A stretch of DNA of 35,474 nt from positions 1 to 35,474 of IMG/VR virus record IMGVR_UViG_3300022673_000085, one strand, 5' to 3'. The notes beneath the pieces are model-generated. The model did not search any database, was not told where the DNA came from, and saw nothing but the letters and a program-made list of their open reading frames with translations. Below are positions 1-7,423 of the stretch, piece after piece. The first letter of the stretch is position 1. Each line of letters starts with the position of its first letter. The DNA is from a virus. Both the position numbers and the translations under genes were made by a program.

Positions 1-99
1 GCGGGCATCGACTGCAACCAAGCGATATCGTCGTCGCCGTCTACGGTTTCACTCTGCACGCCCAATTTAATCTCAACTGAGCTCGAGGATTCATCGTGA
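1..99. repeat. 99-bp terminal direct repeat, left copy (circular-contig overlap)
   Basis: Bases 1-99 are identical to bases 35376-35474, read directly. The repeat lies inside one open reading frame that continues without interruption when the two ends are joined. An exact overlap of this size is what a k-mer assembler leaves when it closes a circle; a genuine short terminal repeat in the virion is the less likely alternative. The unique genome is therefore about 35,375 bp. Confidence 0.95.
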
Positions 100-998
100 C
101 CCCCCGGCGGCAGCGGCAACACGCCAAGATCGAGAATGGCCGTGCCGGTCGGGCTGCCGGTGTCCGCCAACACTTCGTCACCGGTCGCCAGCCGCGTCAG
201 GTCGAAATACATGGCCAACCGATAATAGGCGTCATGCGTCGCGCCGCCGCTGCCCTCGAAAATGGCCAGCCATCGAAACGCGTCGCCCTTTGCTTGGGCC
301 AATTTCCCATCGCTGGGCGTCCACTCCGCCAACGCGGTGTCGGGATCCTGTGGCGCCGTCCACGAAAAAGATTTGTTGGTCCATGTCCAATCCTGCACGC
401 TGGGCGCGTTGTGGCTGTTGACGCCAAGCCACACATGGCGAACCAAATCGGTTGTGCCCGATGTGTTCTCTAATTCGATATGCGCCGGTGTGGGCAATGC
501 GCCCTCGATCAAGGTCGATTCGTAATAGTATGCCGTGCCGTCGGCGTTGACCAGCGTCTCGCCGTCGACAAGTTGCGCCAACGCGCCTTCCCAATACGCG
601 CGGCGCGTCCAGGTCACAAACACGCGCACCGCGTCGCCGCCATCGAAAATCCTGCCGGCCGGATCCGGGTCGAGATTGACGGCGCCATCGATAAACTCGC
701 TGCGCCCGGTCACGCCGCCCGAGTGGGACTGATAATTGATGTAGACGCGCGGCCCCGTCTGCAACTCCTGCCGGCGCCGGGCGCGGATGATCATCCGGTC
801 GATGGCGGCTATGGAATCCGTGTAAACGTCCGGATCGGAGCTCCTCAAAATCACCTGCGCTTCCTCGGTGATCGTCGCTCCCGGCTCCATCGCCTCGGCC
901 ACCGAAACCGTATTGGGCGCATACGTGCACCCATGATACGCGCCCGCGCCGCCCGACAACGTGACCGTCGTGATCCCATCACTGATCGTTAGCAGCAT
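1..998 (-). CDS. Tail-tip protein (distal-tail position), 419 aa, 5' part up to the contig junction
   Basis: The gene starts at ATG 998, preceded by the strong ribosome site GGGAGGGTAG, and reads 332 codons plus two bases to base 1. It continues at 35375 and stops at 35114, giving 419 residues. It is the first gene after the tape measure, where siphophages encode the distal tail protein or a tail-tip subunit. I see no diagnostic motif. The sequence is rich in Trp, Thr, Gly and Asp and looks like beta-structure, for instance WTNKSFSWTAP near the middle. The stop overlaps the start of the 663-aa tail protein by one base (TGATG), so the two are translationally coupled. Function is assigned by position only; a Dit-like hub or a receptor-binding subunit are both possible. 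Confidence 0.7.
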   Translation of the reverse strand, partial: MLLTISDGITTVTLSGGAGAYHGCTYAPNTVSVAEAMEPGATITEEAQVILRSSDPDVYTDSIAAIDRMIIRARRRQELQTGPRVYINYQSHSGGVTGRSEFIDGAVNLDPDPAGRIFDGGDAVRVFVTWTRRAYWEGALAQLVDGETLVNADGTAYYYESTLIEGALPTPAHIELENTSGTTDLVRHVWLGVNSHNAPSVQDWTWTNKSFSWTAPQDPDTALAEWTPSDGKLAQAKGDAFRWLAIFEGSGGATHDAYYRLAMYFDLTRLATGDEVLADTGSPTGTAILDLGVLPLPPGGHDESSSSVEIKLGVQSETVDGDDDIAWLQSMP

Positions 999-1125
999 CT
1001 ACCCTCCCATTCGTCACTATGCACAACTTTATCGTCGAGGCCCCGGCGCCGGCGCCGCAGATCTGCGTTCTGCAGCGCATGTTGATGGCCATCCGGAGCG
1101 CGCTTGGTTGGTGCAACCTGCACAA
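989..1125 (-). other. Gap between tape measure and tail-tip gene, no convincing gene
   Basis: This gap of about 130 bases follows the tape-measure stop. It contains a 44-codon frame starting with GTG at 1123 and ending at 989, but its product is Arg-rich without the look of a protein and it has no separate ribosome site. The last bases hold the ribosome site of the next gene. I see no terminator hairpin. Confidence 0.4.
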
Positions 1126-3240
1126 CTAGAGGTCCCGGCGAATAATATCGGCCACCCGGCGCGCCATCTGATACACGTCGATCTCCGTGTTGATCGTGTT
1201 GTACTGATTGATCGTCACCGTCGCGCCGCCAATGCCCGCGCCATAGATCCCAGATGCCGCCACCGCCGCCGATCGCTGTGGTTGCTCATCGCCGCCACCG
1301 CCGCCCAGGAATCCAGGCAACTGCGGAAAGCTGGGCCAACTGAAATCCAACAGATTATCGATCCAATTGGGCTGGCTCAGCGACGGCCAGCGCCAGCGCA
1401 CCAGATCCACCACCCACTGCGGGCGCGATAGGTCGGGCCAATCCCACGAGGTAAGATCCACCACCCATTGCGCAACGTCCAACTCCGGCCAACTCCAATC
1501 CGTTAGCACCACCGCCCAATCGATCTCCTCCAGAATGGGCCAGGTCCAATCCACCAACTTGACCGCCCAGCCCACCGGCCCCAGCAGCGGCCACGCCCAA
1601 TCCAATAGGTTGTCGGCCCAGGACGGCAACTCAAAGGAGGGCCACTCGAAACTGGTCAATCTATCCAGCCAGGCCGGCGGAATGATGTCGCCGAACGATA
1701 TCTCCCCCGTCACCAGGCCCGCCAGCGTCGTGGCAACTCCCTGGGCGGCCGTCTGGACCCGGCCCAGGCCCTCGGCCACGCCCTCGAATCCCCAATTCTC
1801 TAATGCCTGGCGCGCCTTATCGCCGGCGCCGCCCACGTTGAAGAGCACCGCCGCCAGGCCCACAGCCGCGCCAACGACTAAGCCAATCGGCGACACCAGC
1901 AGCCCGGCCGCCGTCGCCAGCGCGCCCAGCACAGGCGCCGCAGCCGAAGCAACCGTCACCACACCGCCGATCACAGTCGCCACCGGCCCCAGCGCCGCCA
2001 CCAGCCCCGCGCCGATCGCAATCATGCGCCGCGTGCCCGCCGACATCTGCGTGAAGCCCACGATCCAGCCCGCCACCTGCTCGATGATGGGCCCCAGATT
2101 GGTGGCGAGATCCTCAAAGACCGGGATCAGGGCCATGACCGCATCCTCCAGCGCCGGCATCGCCGACTCCGCCGCCTCCATGATCGTGTCCATCAGAGGC
2201 GCAGCAGCCACCGTCAGGCGCCGCCACAGCGCCGCAAACTGGTCGCCGAACGTCGTGTATTTCTCATTCAGCGTGTCCGCAGAGCCGGCCAGGTCCTCCA
2301 TAGACGTACCCGCCAGCGACAATCCCGCCACCGCCGAGTCGCCCAGGTCCTCGAACTGCGTGCCCAGCAGACTGGCGCCGGCCTGCATCCGCACCGCCGC
2401 GTCGTCCGTCTCTGTCAGCGCAGCCGTCACCATCGCAAAGGCGTCCGCACTCGTGATCGACCCGTCCGCAATCCCCTGCGTGATCGACTCGGCCGACAGC
2501 CCGATGGCCTCCAGCGCCTCCGCTGTGCTGTCAGACCCATCCGCAATCCTCAATCTAAACTCTTTGAACGAATCTGCGGCCTTATCCGTCCCCAGCGCGC
2601 CGGCCTGCAATCCGGACTCGAGCAGGGAGAAGAACTGCCCCGCGTCCGCGCCGCCATTTGAGAACTGCGTCGAATATTCGCCCACACTGTCCAGGAAGTC
2701 GCCGCTCGAATCAAGCCCGCGCTGATACCCGGCCGCCAAGAAGTCAAACGCCTCGGTGCTGGTCAGCCCGAAATCGCGCATCAACTGTCCGGCCGCCGCC
2801 ACCGACTCCTGCACACCGACCCCAAACGAATCCTCCAGCGCCAGCGCCTGCTCCGTGATCATCTGCAAGGCAGGCTCATGCGCCGCCAGATCGAACTGCT
2901 TGGCCACCTCAGCAACCGCCTCGCCGGCCGAGGTCACAGAATCCGTGAAATTGTTGCCATACACAGCCCGCGCAACCGCGCCAAACTCCTCCGCCTTCTC
3001 GATGGGCAACCCCAAACTGGCGGCCATATTCGCCGAAGCCTGTTGCGTCTGGAGCGAAACCTGCGCAGCTCCCGCGCCCACAGCCGCAATCGGCGCCGCA
3101 AACGCGCCCGTCAGCCCCGCGCCGATCGCCAGCATCTTCTTGCCGGACGACCGCATCTTCGACTCCGCGTCGCCGAGACCCTTAGCCAGGCCGGCCGCGT
3201 CAGACGTGATCGCCACCACCAACGATCCTACTGTGGCCAT
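1126..3240 (-). CDS. Tail tape measure protein, 704 aa
   Basis: This protein sets tail length and is threaded through the tail tube. It is the longest gene of the head-to-tail block and directly follows the two tail-assembly chaperone frames, the standard siphophage order. The N-terminus (residues 1-60) is Ala/Gly-rich with a short amphipathic start. Residues 40-65 and 395-470 contain hydrophobic Ala/Val/Gly helices typical of tape measures. Residues 528-646 consist of seven consecutive 17-residue repeats with the core W-x-W-P and a second Trp near the end of each unit. A Gly run and a beta-like tail follow. ATG 3240 has the ribosome site GAGGGTAGC. At about 1.5 angstrom per residue, the family rule of thumb, 704 residues would fit a tail of roughly 100 nm (inference). 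Confidence 0.93.
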   Translation of the reverse strand: MATVGSLVVAITSDAAGLAKGLGDAESKMRSSGKKMLAIGAGLTGAFAAPIAAVGAGAAQVSLQTQQASANMAASLGLPIEKAEEFGAVARAVYGNNFTDSVTSAGEAVAEVAKQFDLAAHEPALQMITEQALALEDSFGVGVQESVAAAGQLMRDFGLTSTEAFDFLAAGYQRGLDSSGDFLDSVGEYSTQFSNGGADAGQFFSLLESGLQAGALGTDKAADSFKEFRLRIADGSDSTAEALEAIGLSAESITQGIADGSITSADAFAMVTAALTETDDAAVRMQAGASLLGTQFEDLGDSAVAGLSLAGTSMEDLAGSADTLNEKYTTFGDQFAALWRRLTVAAAPLMDTIMEAAESAMPALEDAVMALIPVFEDLATNLGPIIEQVAGWIVGFTQMSAGTRRMIAIGAGLVAALGPVATVIGGVVTVASAAAPVLGALATAAGLLVSPIGLVVGAAVGLAAVLFNVGGAGDKARQALENWGFEGVAEGLGRVQTAAQGVATTLAGLVTGEISFGDIIPPAWLDRLTSFEWPSFELPSWADNLLDWAWPLLGPVGWAVKLVDWTWPILEEIDWAVVLTDWSWPELDVAQWVVDLTSWDWPDLSRPQWVVDLVRWRWPSLSQPNWIDNLLDFSWPSFPQLPGFLGGGGGDEQPQRSAAVAASGIYGAGIGGATVTINQYNTINTEIDVYQMARRVADIIRRDL
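1303..1659 (-). repeat. Seven 51-bp repeats encoding 17-residue Trp repeats in the tape measure
   Basis: Residues 528-646 of the tape measure split exactly into seven units of 17 residues, for example LTDWSWPELDVAQWVVD and LTSWDWPDLSRPQWVVD. Conserved positions are Leu1, an aromatic at 4 (Trp or Phe), Trp6, Pro7 and usually Trp14. The units diverge in sequence, so this is an old protein repeat and not a recent DNA duplication. Confidence 0.9.
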
Positions 3241-3241
3241 G

Positions 3242-3505
3242 CTACCCTCGCTTGAAGATGTTCATGATCGCCGACTGCAAATCTGACTGGCTCGTATCTT
3301 CGCCGGACCGCCGCTGTATCATATCCGCCGGCTGCAACGCCTTAGATCCTTTAGGCCGGAACAGATTCGCCATCGTGGACGCAACGACCCCCGTGCGCAG
3401 ATCGTCCTGCTCGCTGCCGAACGGCTCCAACTCATGAAACGCCATCCATTCTGTCAGTTCCCGGCTGCTCATGCGCGCCAGCAGCTCGCCCACAGGCATG
3501 CCCAT
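3242..3505 (-). CDS. Tail assembly chaperone, frameshift extension (T-like, lambda GT analogue)
   Basis: This frame encodes the C-terminal part of the long tail-assembly chaperone. The frame is open upstream of its first ATG (3505) to the slippery site at 3550-3556, and the upstream residues FVFRLALAMGMPVGELL continue the conserved domain smoothly. It is therefore most likely read only as a -1 fusion with the preceding chaperone. The fusion would be 226 residues: 124 from the first frame and 102 from this one. The motif MSSRELTEWMAFHELEPFG is characteristic of the DUF4035-like T domain. It ends two bases before the tape-measure start. An independent start at 3505 is possible but has no good ribosome site. 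The lambda gpGT paradigm says the T part recruits tail tube protein onto the tape measure. Confidence 0.88.
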   Translation of the reverse strand: MGMPVGELLARMSSRELTEWMAFHELEPFGSEQDDLRTGVVASTMANLFRPKGSKALQPADMIQRRSGEDTSQSDLQSAIMNIFKRG

Positions 3506-3556
3506 GGCCAGAGCTAAGCGGAAGACGAACCTGCGCTCTGGCCGTTGCCGAAATTT
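3506..3556 (-). promoter_or_regulatory. Programmed -1 ribosomal frameshift site with stimulatory hairpin
   Basis: The heptamer A AAT TTC (minus strand, 3556-3550) is in the correct zero frame and fits the X XXY YYZ rule exactly. Six bases later comes a perfect 9-bp stem, GGCCAGAGC (3543-3535) pairing with GCTCTGGCC (3514-3506), with a 20-base loop. The -1 frame stays open from the heptamer through the T-like frame to 3242. The zero frame stops at 3514, in the distal arm of the stem. All elements of the classic signal are present at the expected spacing. Confidence 0.93.
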
Positions 3557-3921
3557 TCCGTCATCTCCTGGACGTCGCCGTCACTGATCCCGCTCAGCTC
3601 CTGCGCCTTGGTGAAGATTCGGTCCAGCGCGGCCGCGCTCCGTTCGCCCAGCGTCTCCACATCATTGGGACCGAACAGCCGTTTCCCGTCGGCGTCCACC
3701 ACCGTCATCGACACCAGCCGCGCCCGGATATTGGCCAGATTCATCGTCTTATCGCGCCCATTGCGCTGTACCACAGACGCCTCGAACGCATCGCGCTGCT
3801 TGCCCGTCAACCCCATTACGCGCACCGAGCCGCCCCATTCCGGCATCTCAACCACAGCGCTCTGTAGGTCATCCGCCTCCAAGATCGCGGCTCGGTCCAA
3901 CAATCCATTACTCTTTGCCAT
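3514..3921 (-). CDS. Tail assembly chaperone, short form (lambda gpG analogue), 135 aa
   Basis: This small acidic protein lies between the tail tube and tape-measure genes, the invariant position of siphophage tail assembly chaperones, which coat the tape measure during tail building. The zero-frame product is 135 residues and ends in a Gly/Ser-rich tail after codon 124 (Phe of the slippery TTC). A fraction of ribosomes is expected to shift back one base there and make the 226-residue long form. The start ATG 3921 is near the end of the tail tube gene (3931), which suggests coupling. Residues 25-90 carry the beta/alpha core with GGSVRVMGLTGKQRDAFEA, reminiscent of phage TAC families. Role is well supported by context and by the frameshift signal. 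Confidence 0.9.
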   Translation of the reverse strand: MAKSNGLLDRAAILEADDLQSAVVEMPEWGGSVRVMGLTGKQRDAFEASVVQRNGRDKTMNLANIRARLVSMTVVDADGKRLFGPNDVETLGERSAAALDRIFTKAQELSGISDGDVQEMTENFGNGQSAGSSSA

Positions 3922-3930
3922 GCTGCCCTC

Positions 3931-4356
3931 TTACGAATAGGTCCATGTCGGCGATCCTGTCGTACGCAAGGTCACCGATGCAGAAGCCTTGTCGTCGAAC
4001 GGCAACGACATCTCAAAGCCAACCACGTAGGCGTTGAACTCCACCATGATCGTCCCATCCGGGAACACGATCTGCCAATCCTCCAGCGTCCGGTTCTCCA
4101 TCGCATGCAACAGGCCGGTCGAGGCCCCATCCTGGTGCGATGCAATAGACGGATCGAAGTTGATGTCGAACGTAATCTCGCCCAGATCCACGAAGCTGGG
4201 CACAAACTCCCGGTAAGGGAAGCTCGAGCTATCATGCGCCGTCACATCGATGGTCTCCGCGCTCTGCGTCGGTCCCGAAATGCTCGTCACATTCGCAATC
4301 GTCGCCGGCGTGCTCCCCATCTTCAGCAAAGTGCCAAAAGCTGCTATACCTGCCAT
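3931..4356 (-). CDS. Major tail tube protein, 141 aa
   Basis: This is the tail tube subunit that polymerises as hexameric rings around the tape measure. It is a small beta-rich protein with the typical opening IAAFGTLLKMG and a central ETIDVTAHDSSSFPYREFVP stretch of the kind seen in tail tube families. It lies directly between the tail-completion gene and the chaperones. The length is at the short end for the family. The start ATG 4356 follows AGGGT. Only two or three bases separate it from the preceding gene. Confidence 0.87.
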   Translation of the reverse strand: MAGIAAFGTLLKMGSTPATIANVTSISGPTQSAETIDVTAHDSSSFPYREFVPSFVDLGEITFDINFDPSIASHQDGASTGLLHAMENRTLEDWQIVFPDGTIMVEFNAYVVGFEMSLPFDDKASASVTLRTTGSPTWTYS

Positions 4357-4359
4357 ACC

Positions 4360-4749
4360 CTAATCCTCCACAAATACTATCCAGTAGTCGCTCGACGTCC
4401 GGTACTGCTCCGTCGTCGGCTCATACAAGTCCAACTCATTCGCTCGCATCACAGACTGCACCACAATGCTGCCCATGGATCCCATGTAGCCGTCGATGCG
4501 CTCCCGCACCGCCTCCGCCACCGTCTTCGCCGACAACAGCGTGACGCCATAACAATCGAACTGAATTCGACAGCGCGTCAGATGGTTCGGGCCGGCCAGA
4601 TCGTAGGTGCGATTGGTGCTGATGCGCTGAAACGTCACATACGGCGCAGGCGACTCCTGCGGCGCCAGCAGCGGATAGAGCCGGTCGCTGATCAGACCCG
4701 TCAAGGTCACATCTGCACTGACATAGGTGTACAGGCCCGCTTCCAACAC
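4360..4749 (-). CDS. Tail completion / tail-to-head joining protein (DUF3168-like), 129 aa
   Basis: The protein resembles the tail terminator family (DUF3168, lambda gpU or SPP1 gp17 type) that caps the tail tube before it joins the head. Seen features are an N-terminal helix, the RLYPLLAPQESPAPYVTFQ stretch typical of the family, and a beta-rich C-terminal half. It starts with GTG at 4749, overlapping the TAG stop of the preceding gene (TAGTG), which implies translational coupling. Its place between the gp10-like protein and the tail tube fits. Confidence 0.85.
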   Translation of the reverse strand: MLEAGLYTYVSADVTLTGLISDRLYPLLAPQESPAPYVTFQRISTNRTYDLAGPNHLTRCRIQFDCYGVTLLSAKTVAEAVRERIDGYMGSMGSIVVQSVMRANELDLYEPTTEQYRTSSDYWIVFVED

Positions 4750-5195
4750 TAGCCAACGATCTCCTCGAGCTCATTGCCCATGGCCCGCTGCGCAGCGTCC
4801 TCGCTCTCATCCGCGGCCGGCCGCACAAAGGGCCGCGCCACCAGGCCCGGGTTCTTGGCCCCGGCATATACCGAATCCTCGATGCGCAGAGCCTCCTTGG
4901 TCTTGGGTTTGACCGCGTGTGGAGGCGTGCCGAACTCGATGTAACGCGCATACCAGCGCTCTTCCGACGGGCCAGCATGCACCACGACACGTTTGGCCGA
5001 CTTCTCCACCGTCTCGCGCACCACATCTTCGCCCAACGTGCCTGGCGCCCGCTGCTCGATCGCCGCCTGCACCACCTCGGCGCCCGCGTTGCAAATAGCC
5101 TCCAGCCCATCCTGCACACGCACGCCGGCCTTCTCCAGCTCACGCACCACCTGATCCACACCCTCGAGCCGAACCTGAATACCCTTGCTGGCCAT
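4749..5195 (-). CDS. HK97 gp10-like head-tail / neck protein, 148 aa
   Basis: The sequence has the hallmarks of the HK97 gp10 family of neck proteins: an early ELEKAG helix, a long amphipathic helix with AGAEVVQAAIEQRAP, and the central WYARYIEFGTPPH motif where E-F-G-T is highly conserved. The C-terminal RPFVRPA is also typical. The family acts at the head-tail junction. I chose ATG 5195 over the upstream GTG 5201 because GGGGTGAGC sits at ribosome-binding distance. A 38-base gap holding TCACG repeats separates it from the preceding gene. Confidence 0.88.
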   Translation of the reverse strand: MASKGIQVRLEGVDQVVRELEKAGVRVQDGLEAICNAGAEVVQAAIEQRAPGTLGEDVVRETVEKSAKRVVVHAGPSEERWYARYIEFGTPPHAVKPKTKEALRIEDSVYAGAKNPGLVARPFVRPAADESEDAAQRAMGNELEEIVG

Positions 5196-5204
5196 GCTCA
5201 CCCC

Positions 5205-5238
5205 TCACGTTTCACGTCTTCACGCATCACGTTTCACG
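5205..5238. repeat. TCACG-type intergenic repeat array, copy A
   Basis: Consecutive units of CACGTTTCACG and CACGCATCACG fill the gap between the gp10-like and connector genes and run a few bases into the latter. Related arrays occur at 6843, 8753 and 9434. Similar units are not seen outside these gaps. Confidence 0.8.
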
Positions 5239-5569
5239 CCGTCTCCCCAACTTCCTCACGGCACAACAACACCAGCTCACGCCCGCGCCCATCCGGATCC
5301 ACCGCACTCTCGATGTCCAGGATCTTCGAATCATGCAGTAACCGGTTCAGCGGCCCTACGTCATCCCGGTAGCGGATCTTCACCCGGTGCGTCACCTGCG
5401 CCACCTCCACATCTGCGCCCGACACCACCCGCTCCCCGGCCGGAGCCATGCGCACCTCGCCCCACACCGTGGCCAGCGTCGACCAGGACAAGATCGACGC
5501 GCCCAGGCCGTCGCGGCTCTCAGACGCCTCTTCGATCGTCACCCGATGTCGCAGCCGTCCCGCTCTCAT
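5234..5569 (-). CDS. Head-tail joining protein (head closure, SPP1 gp16 / phage H_T_join family), 111 aa
   Basis: The opening MRAGRLRHRVTIEEASE and the following stretch (dGLGASILSWSTLATVWGEV) are the classic signature of the phage head-tail joining family, which closes the connector and provides the docking surface for the tail. The rest is a beta-barrel with THRVKIRYRDDV and a C-terminal strand with RGRELVLLC. The start ATG 5569 coincides with the stop of the upstream connector gene. The length is normal for the family. Confidence 0.9.
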   Translation of the reverse strand: MRAGRLRHRVTIEEASESRDGLGASILSWSTLATVWGEVRMAPAGERVVSGADVEVAQVTHRVKIRYRDDVGPLNRLLHDSKILDIESAVDPDGRGRELVLLCREEVGETA

Positions 5570-6126
5570 CAGTACGCCCGATCTGTCATCACCAGCGAAT
5601 CAAACGCCAGCGGCACATCATAGACCGGCATATCGCTGCCCGTCTCTCGATGCTCATACCAATGCGCCGCCAGCAACAGGATCGCCTGCCGGTAGCGTTC
5701 TGGAACATCGTCCGCGGCATCGCCATAGCCCGCCACGAACGTCACCGTGATCACCGACCTGGCCAGACGGTCCGGCCACGAAGCCCCATCCGCCAGCACC
5801 AGCCGCTCCCGCGCCGTCTGCACCACATATTGATCGCTGGCCAGCGTCTGCGCATCCCCGGCCGTGTCCGTATAGCCAATCGATGACACGCTCTGCAACG
5901 GCGGCCGTGGGATGTCGATGGCGCAGCCCGGCCAACTGTCCAGCGTCAGCGCCAGCGTCTGCGTGATCAGCGCCCGCCGGCTCACCAGCTCCGTCTGCTC
6001 GCGCGCCGCCATGACCAACGCCTCGATCAGATCGTCCTCATCGGACACATCGATCCGCGCATGGGCCTTGAAGTCGCTCACCGTTACCGGTTCCGCAGCC
6101 GGCGCCGTCACAATCCGCAGGTACAT
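5569..6126 (-). CDS. Head-tail connector (HK97 gp6-like adaptor), 185 aa
   Basis: The protein matches the adaptor family that forms a 12-13-fold ring beneath the portal. The N-terminus has the family pattern, PVTVSDFKAHARID followed by D-E-D-D-L-I-E-A and a helix with AAREQTELVSRRALITQT. The centre has beta strands around DIPRPPLQSVSSIGYTD. The C-terminal helix has VPERYRQAILLLAAHWYEHR, another family hallmark. It starts at ATG 6126, four bases after the preceding gene, and its stop overlaps the next start. Confidence 0.9.
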   Translation of the reverse strand: MYLRIVTAPAAEPVTVSDFKAHARIDVSDEDDLIEALVMAAREQTELVSRRALITQTLALTLDSWPGCAIDIPRPPLQSVSSIGYTDTAGDAQTLASDQYVVQTARERLVLADGASWPDRLARSVITVTFVAGYGDAADDVPERYRQAILLLAAHWYEHRETGSDMPVYDVPLAFDSLVMTDRAY

Positions 6127-6129
6127 CGT

Positions 6130-6375
6130 TTACTTCGCCTTCGACGTGCGCCGTTTGCGCGACGTTTCCTGCGGCGGCGCATCTGCCTTCTCTTCCACAG
6201 GATCCACCGCCGCCACCTCCACAGGCTCCACGGCCGCTTTGGACGTTTGCAACTCCGCCACAGCCGCGCCCGCCTCAACCAGGCTACGGCCCAGCTCCTC
6301 GTCAACCACATGCACCGTACCCGCGATAAAGTTGCCCGCAGGCCCGGCCGCCGTCTTGATCATCTTGATCTGCAT
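6130..6375 (-). CDS. Small phage protein with Lys/Arg-rich tail, 81 aa
   Basis: ATG 6375 follows the strong ribosome site GGAGGGTAG. The first half, MQIKMIKTAAGPAGN and VHVVDEELGRSLVEAGAA, is a compact fold often found as a small gene between capsid and connector genes in siphophages. The second half is a low-complexity Ala/Val/Glu stretch followed by a very basic end, SRKRRTSKAK. It might bind DNA or the acidic capsid interior, but this is speculation. I do not recognise a named family. Confidence 0.7.
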   Translation of the reverse strand: MQIKMIKTAAGPAGNFIAGTVHVVDEELGRSLVEAGAAVAELQTSKAAVEPVEVAAVDPVEEKADAPPQETSRKRRTSKAK

Positions 6376-6441
6376 ACCTACCCTCCATATCACCAGGCGT
6401 CATCGCGGTCGCATGCCTGGCCGGGCCTGCCAGGCCGCAGC

Positions 6442-6831
6442 TTAACTACTCGCAACGATGCCAACGCCCCGCAACGCCGCCAGGATCGCGTTGGTCTGCG
6501 CCGTGAGCTCCTCGCACAGTTCCAGCAGCTCGCTCACCGTCGGCGTTGAGCCATCCGCCACCGTCACGGCGCCGTCCGGCGTGATCGACGGATCGTTGCC
6601 CGTATACGTGATCGCCAGCGTACTGATCGCGCTCGCCTGCGTCCCATCGTCCGTGATCGAGCCGCCGGCCACCACATCCAGTTCGCCCGCGGCCCCGATC
6701 GTCAGCGTCCCATCTACAGTCAACCCGGCCGCGCTGCCCAGCGTCGTCGTGCCATTCATGACCAGCGCGCCGTCACTGTCGATCGTAAGCGTGTCGCCGC
6801 CCTGGTTCTTGTAAATTGGTACGTTCGCCAT
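6442..6831 (-). CDS. Probable head fibre/decoration protein, beta-repeat, 129 aa
   Basis: ATG 6831 has a perfect GAGGAGAAGT ribosome site. Residues 8-70 are repeating short beta turns rich in Gly, Thr and Asp (TLTIDSDGALVMNG, LTVDGTLTIGAAGELDVVAGG), the pattern of a beta-helix or head fibre. The C-terminus carries a helix, VSELLELCEELTAQTNAILAAL. Together with the next upstream gene it lies just after the major capsid gene, where decoration proteins are encoded. Assignment is from composition and position. Confidence 0.65.
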   Translation of the reverse strand: MANVPIYKNQGGDTLTIDSDGALVMNGTTTLGSAAGLTVDGTLTIGAAGELDVVAGGSITDDGTQASAISTLAITYTGNDPSITPDGAVTVADGSTPTVSELLELCEELTAQTNAILAALRGVGIVASS

Positions 6832-6842
6832 ACTTCTCCTCC

Positions 6843-6882
6843 TCACGCATCACGTTTCACGTCTTCACGCTTCACGTTTCGC
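6843..6882. repeat. TCACG-type intergenic repeat array, copy B
   Basis: The gap between two head genes consists of the units CACGCATCACG, TTTCACG, TCTTCACG and CTTCACGTTTCGC. It closely matches copy A at 5205 and copies C and D at 8753 and 9434. Confidence 0.8.
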
Positions 6883-6888
6883 TCTACC

Positions 6889-7335
6889 CTACGCCTCCGC
6901 CGGCGAAGCCACCGCCGTCAACTGGCTCACCTCGGCCGCCAACTGCGTCACTGCCGGCGCATGCGCGCCATACAGGATCGCAATCGTATCGCCGAACGCA
7001 ATGTTCGCCGTGAGCGACGCCAGGTTCGCCTTCAGATAGCGCTCCTGCGGCCGGTACACATCCACGATCAACAGCGTACTGTTCAGATCGTCGTTGATCG
7101 CGCACGTCGCCGTCGCCACCGCGCCCGAAAGCGCCGCATAGGTCCCGCCGCTCGTATCGCACTGTTTCGCCGTGAGCGTCGCCACCCCCGTCGCCACCGA
7201 ATCGGTGATCGGCGTCACGAAGATGCAGCCCTCATAGCCGCTGGTGTCCACCAGCGCGCTGTCGCTGTCCGTGTCATCCGCCGCCGCAACCGCCGCCAAG
7301 GCGTAATACCACTTTAAATCGTTCCCCATATTCAT
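6889..7335 (-). CDS. Probable capsid decoration or minor head protein, 148 aa
   Basis: ATG 7335 has the ribosome site AGGAGAAG. The sequence is Ala/Thr/Val-rich and beta-predicted, beginning MNMGNDLKWYYALAAVAAAD, with a core that looks like an Ig-like or jelly-roll domain (CIFVTPITDSVATGVATLT). A similar opening (a short motif, then D-L-K-W-Y-Y-A-L) is found in small proteins after capsid genes in other siphophages. The C-terminal 25 residues are Ala/Val/Gln-rich. No catalytic motif is visible. Confidence 0.65.
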   Translation of the reverse strand: MNMGNDLKWYYALAAVAAADDTDSDSALVDTSGYEGCIFVTPITDSVATGVATLTAKQCDTSGGTYAALSGAVATATCAINDDLNSTLLIVDVYRPQERYLKANLASLTANIAFGDTIAILYGAHAPAVTQLAAEVSQLTAVASPAEA

Positions 7336-7362
7336 GGTCTGCTTCTCCTAATACCCACTGCC

Positions 7363-7405
7363 AGAAAACCGGTTCTTGGATGCCAAGCTCCAAAACTCGG
7401 TTTCT
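7363..7405 (-). other. Intergenic hairpin just after the capsid gene
   Basis: Between the capsid stop (7424) and the next gene, AGAAAACCGGTTCTTGG (7363-7379) can pair imperfectly with CCAAAACTCGGTTTCT (7390-7405), leaving a 10-base loop. It could be a transcription attenuator or a 3' stabiliser that lets capsid mRNA accumulate. The arms resemble a hairpin repeat I recall as common in some Chloroflexota genomes, which I cannot verify here. Confidence 0.6.
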
Positions 7406-7423
7406 CAGATCCCAACTGACTGC

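Noticed and set aside
989-1123. A 44-codon minus-strand frame filling the gap after the tape measure
   Set aside because: It starts at GTG without a ribosome site, and its Arg-run product does not look like a real protein, although it fits the gap neatly.
1367-2725. A 452-codon open frame on the plus strand
   Set aside because: It lies entirely antisense to the tape measure; its Ser/Thr/Ala-rich product has no protein-like pattern and comes from the GC-biased third positions of the real gene.
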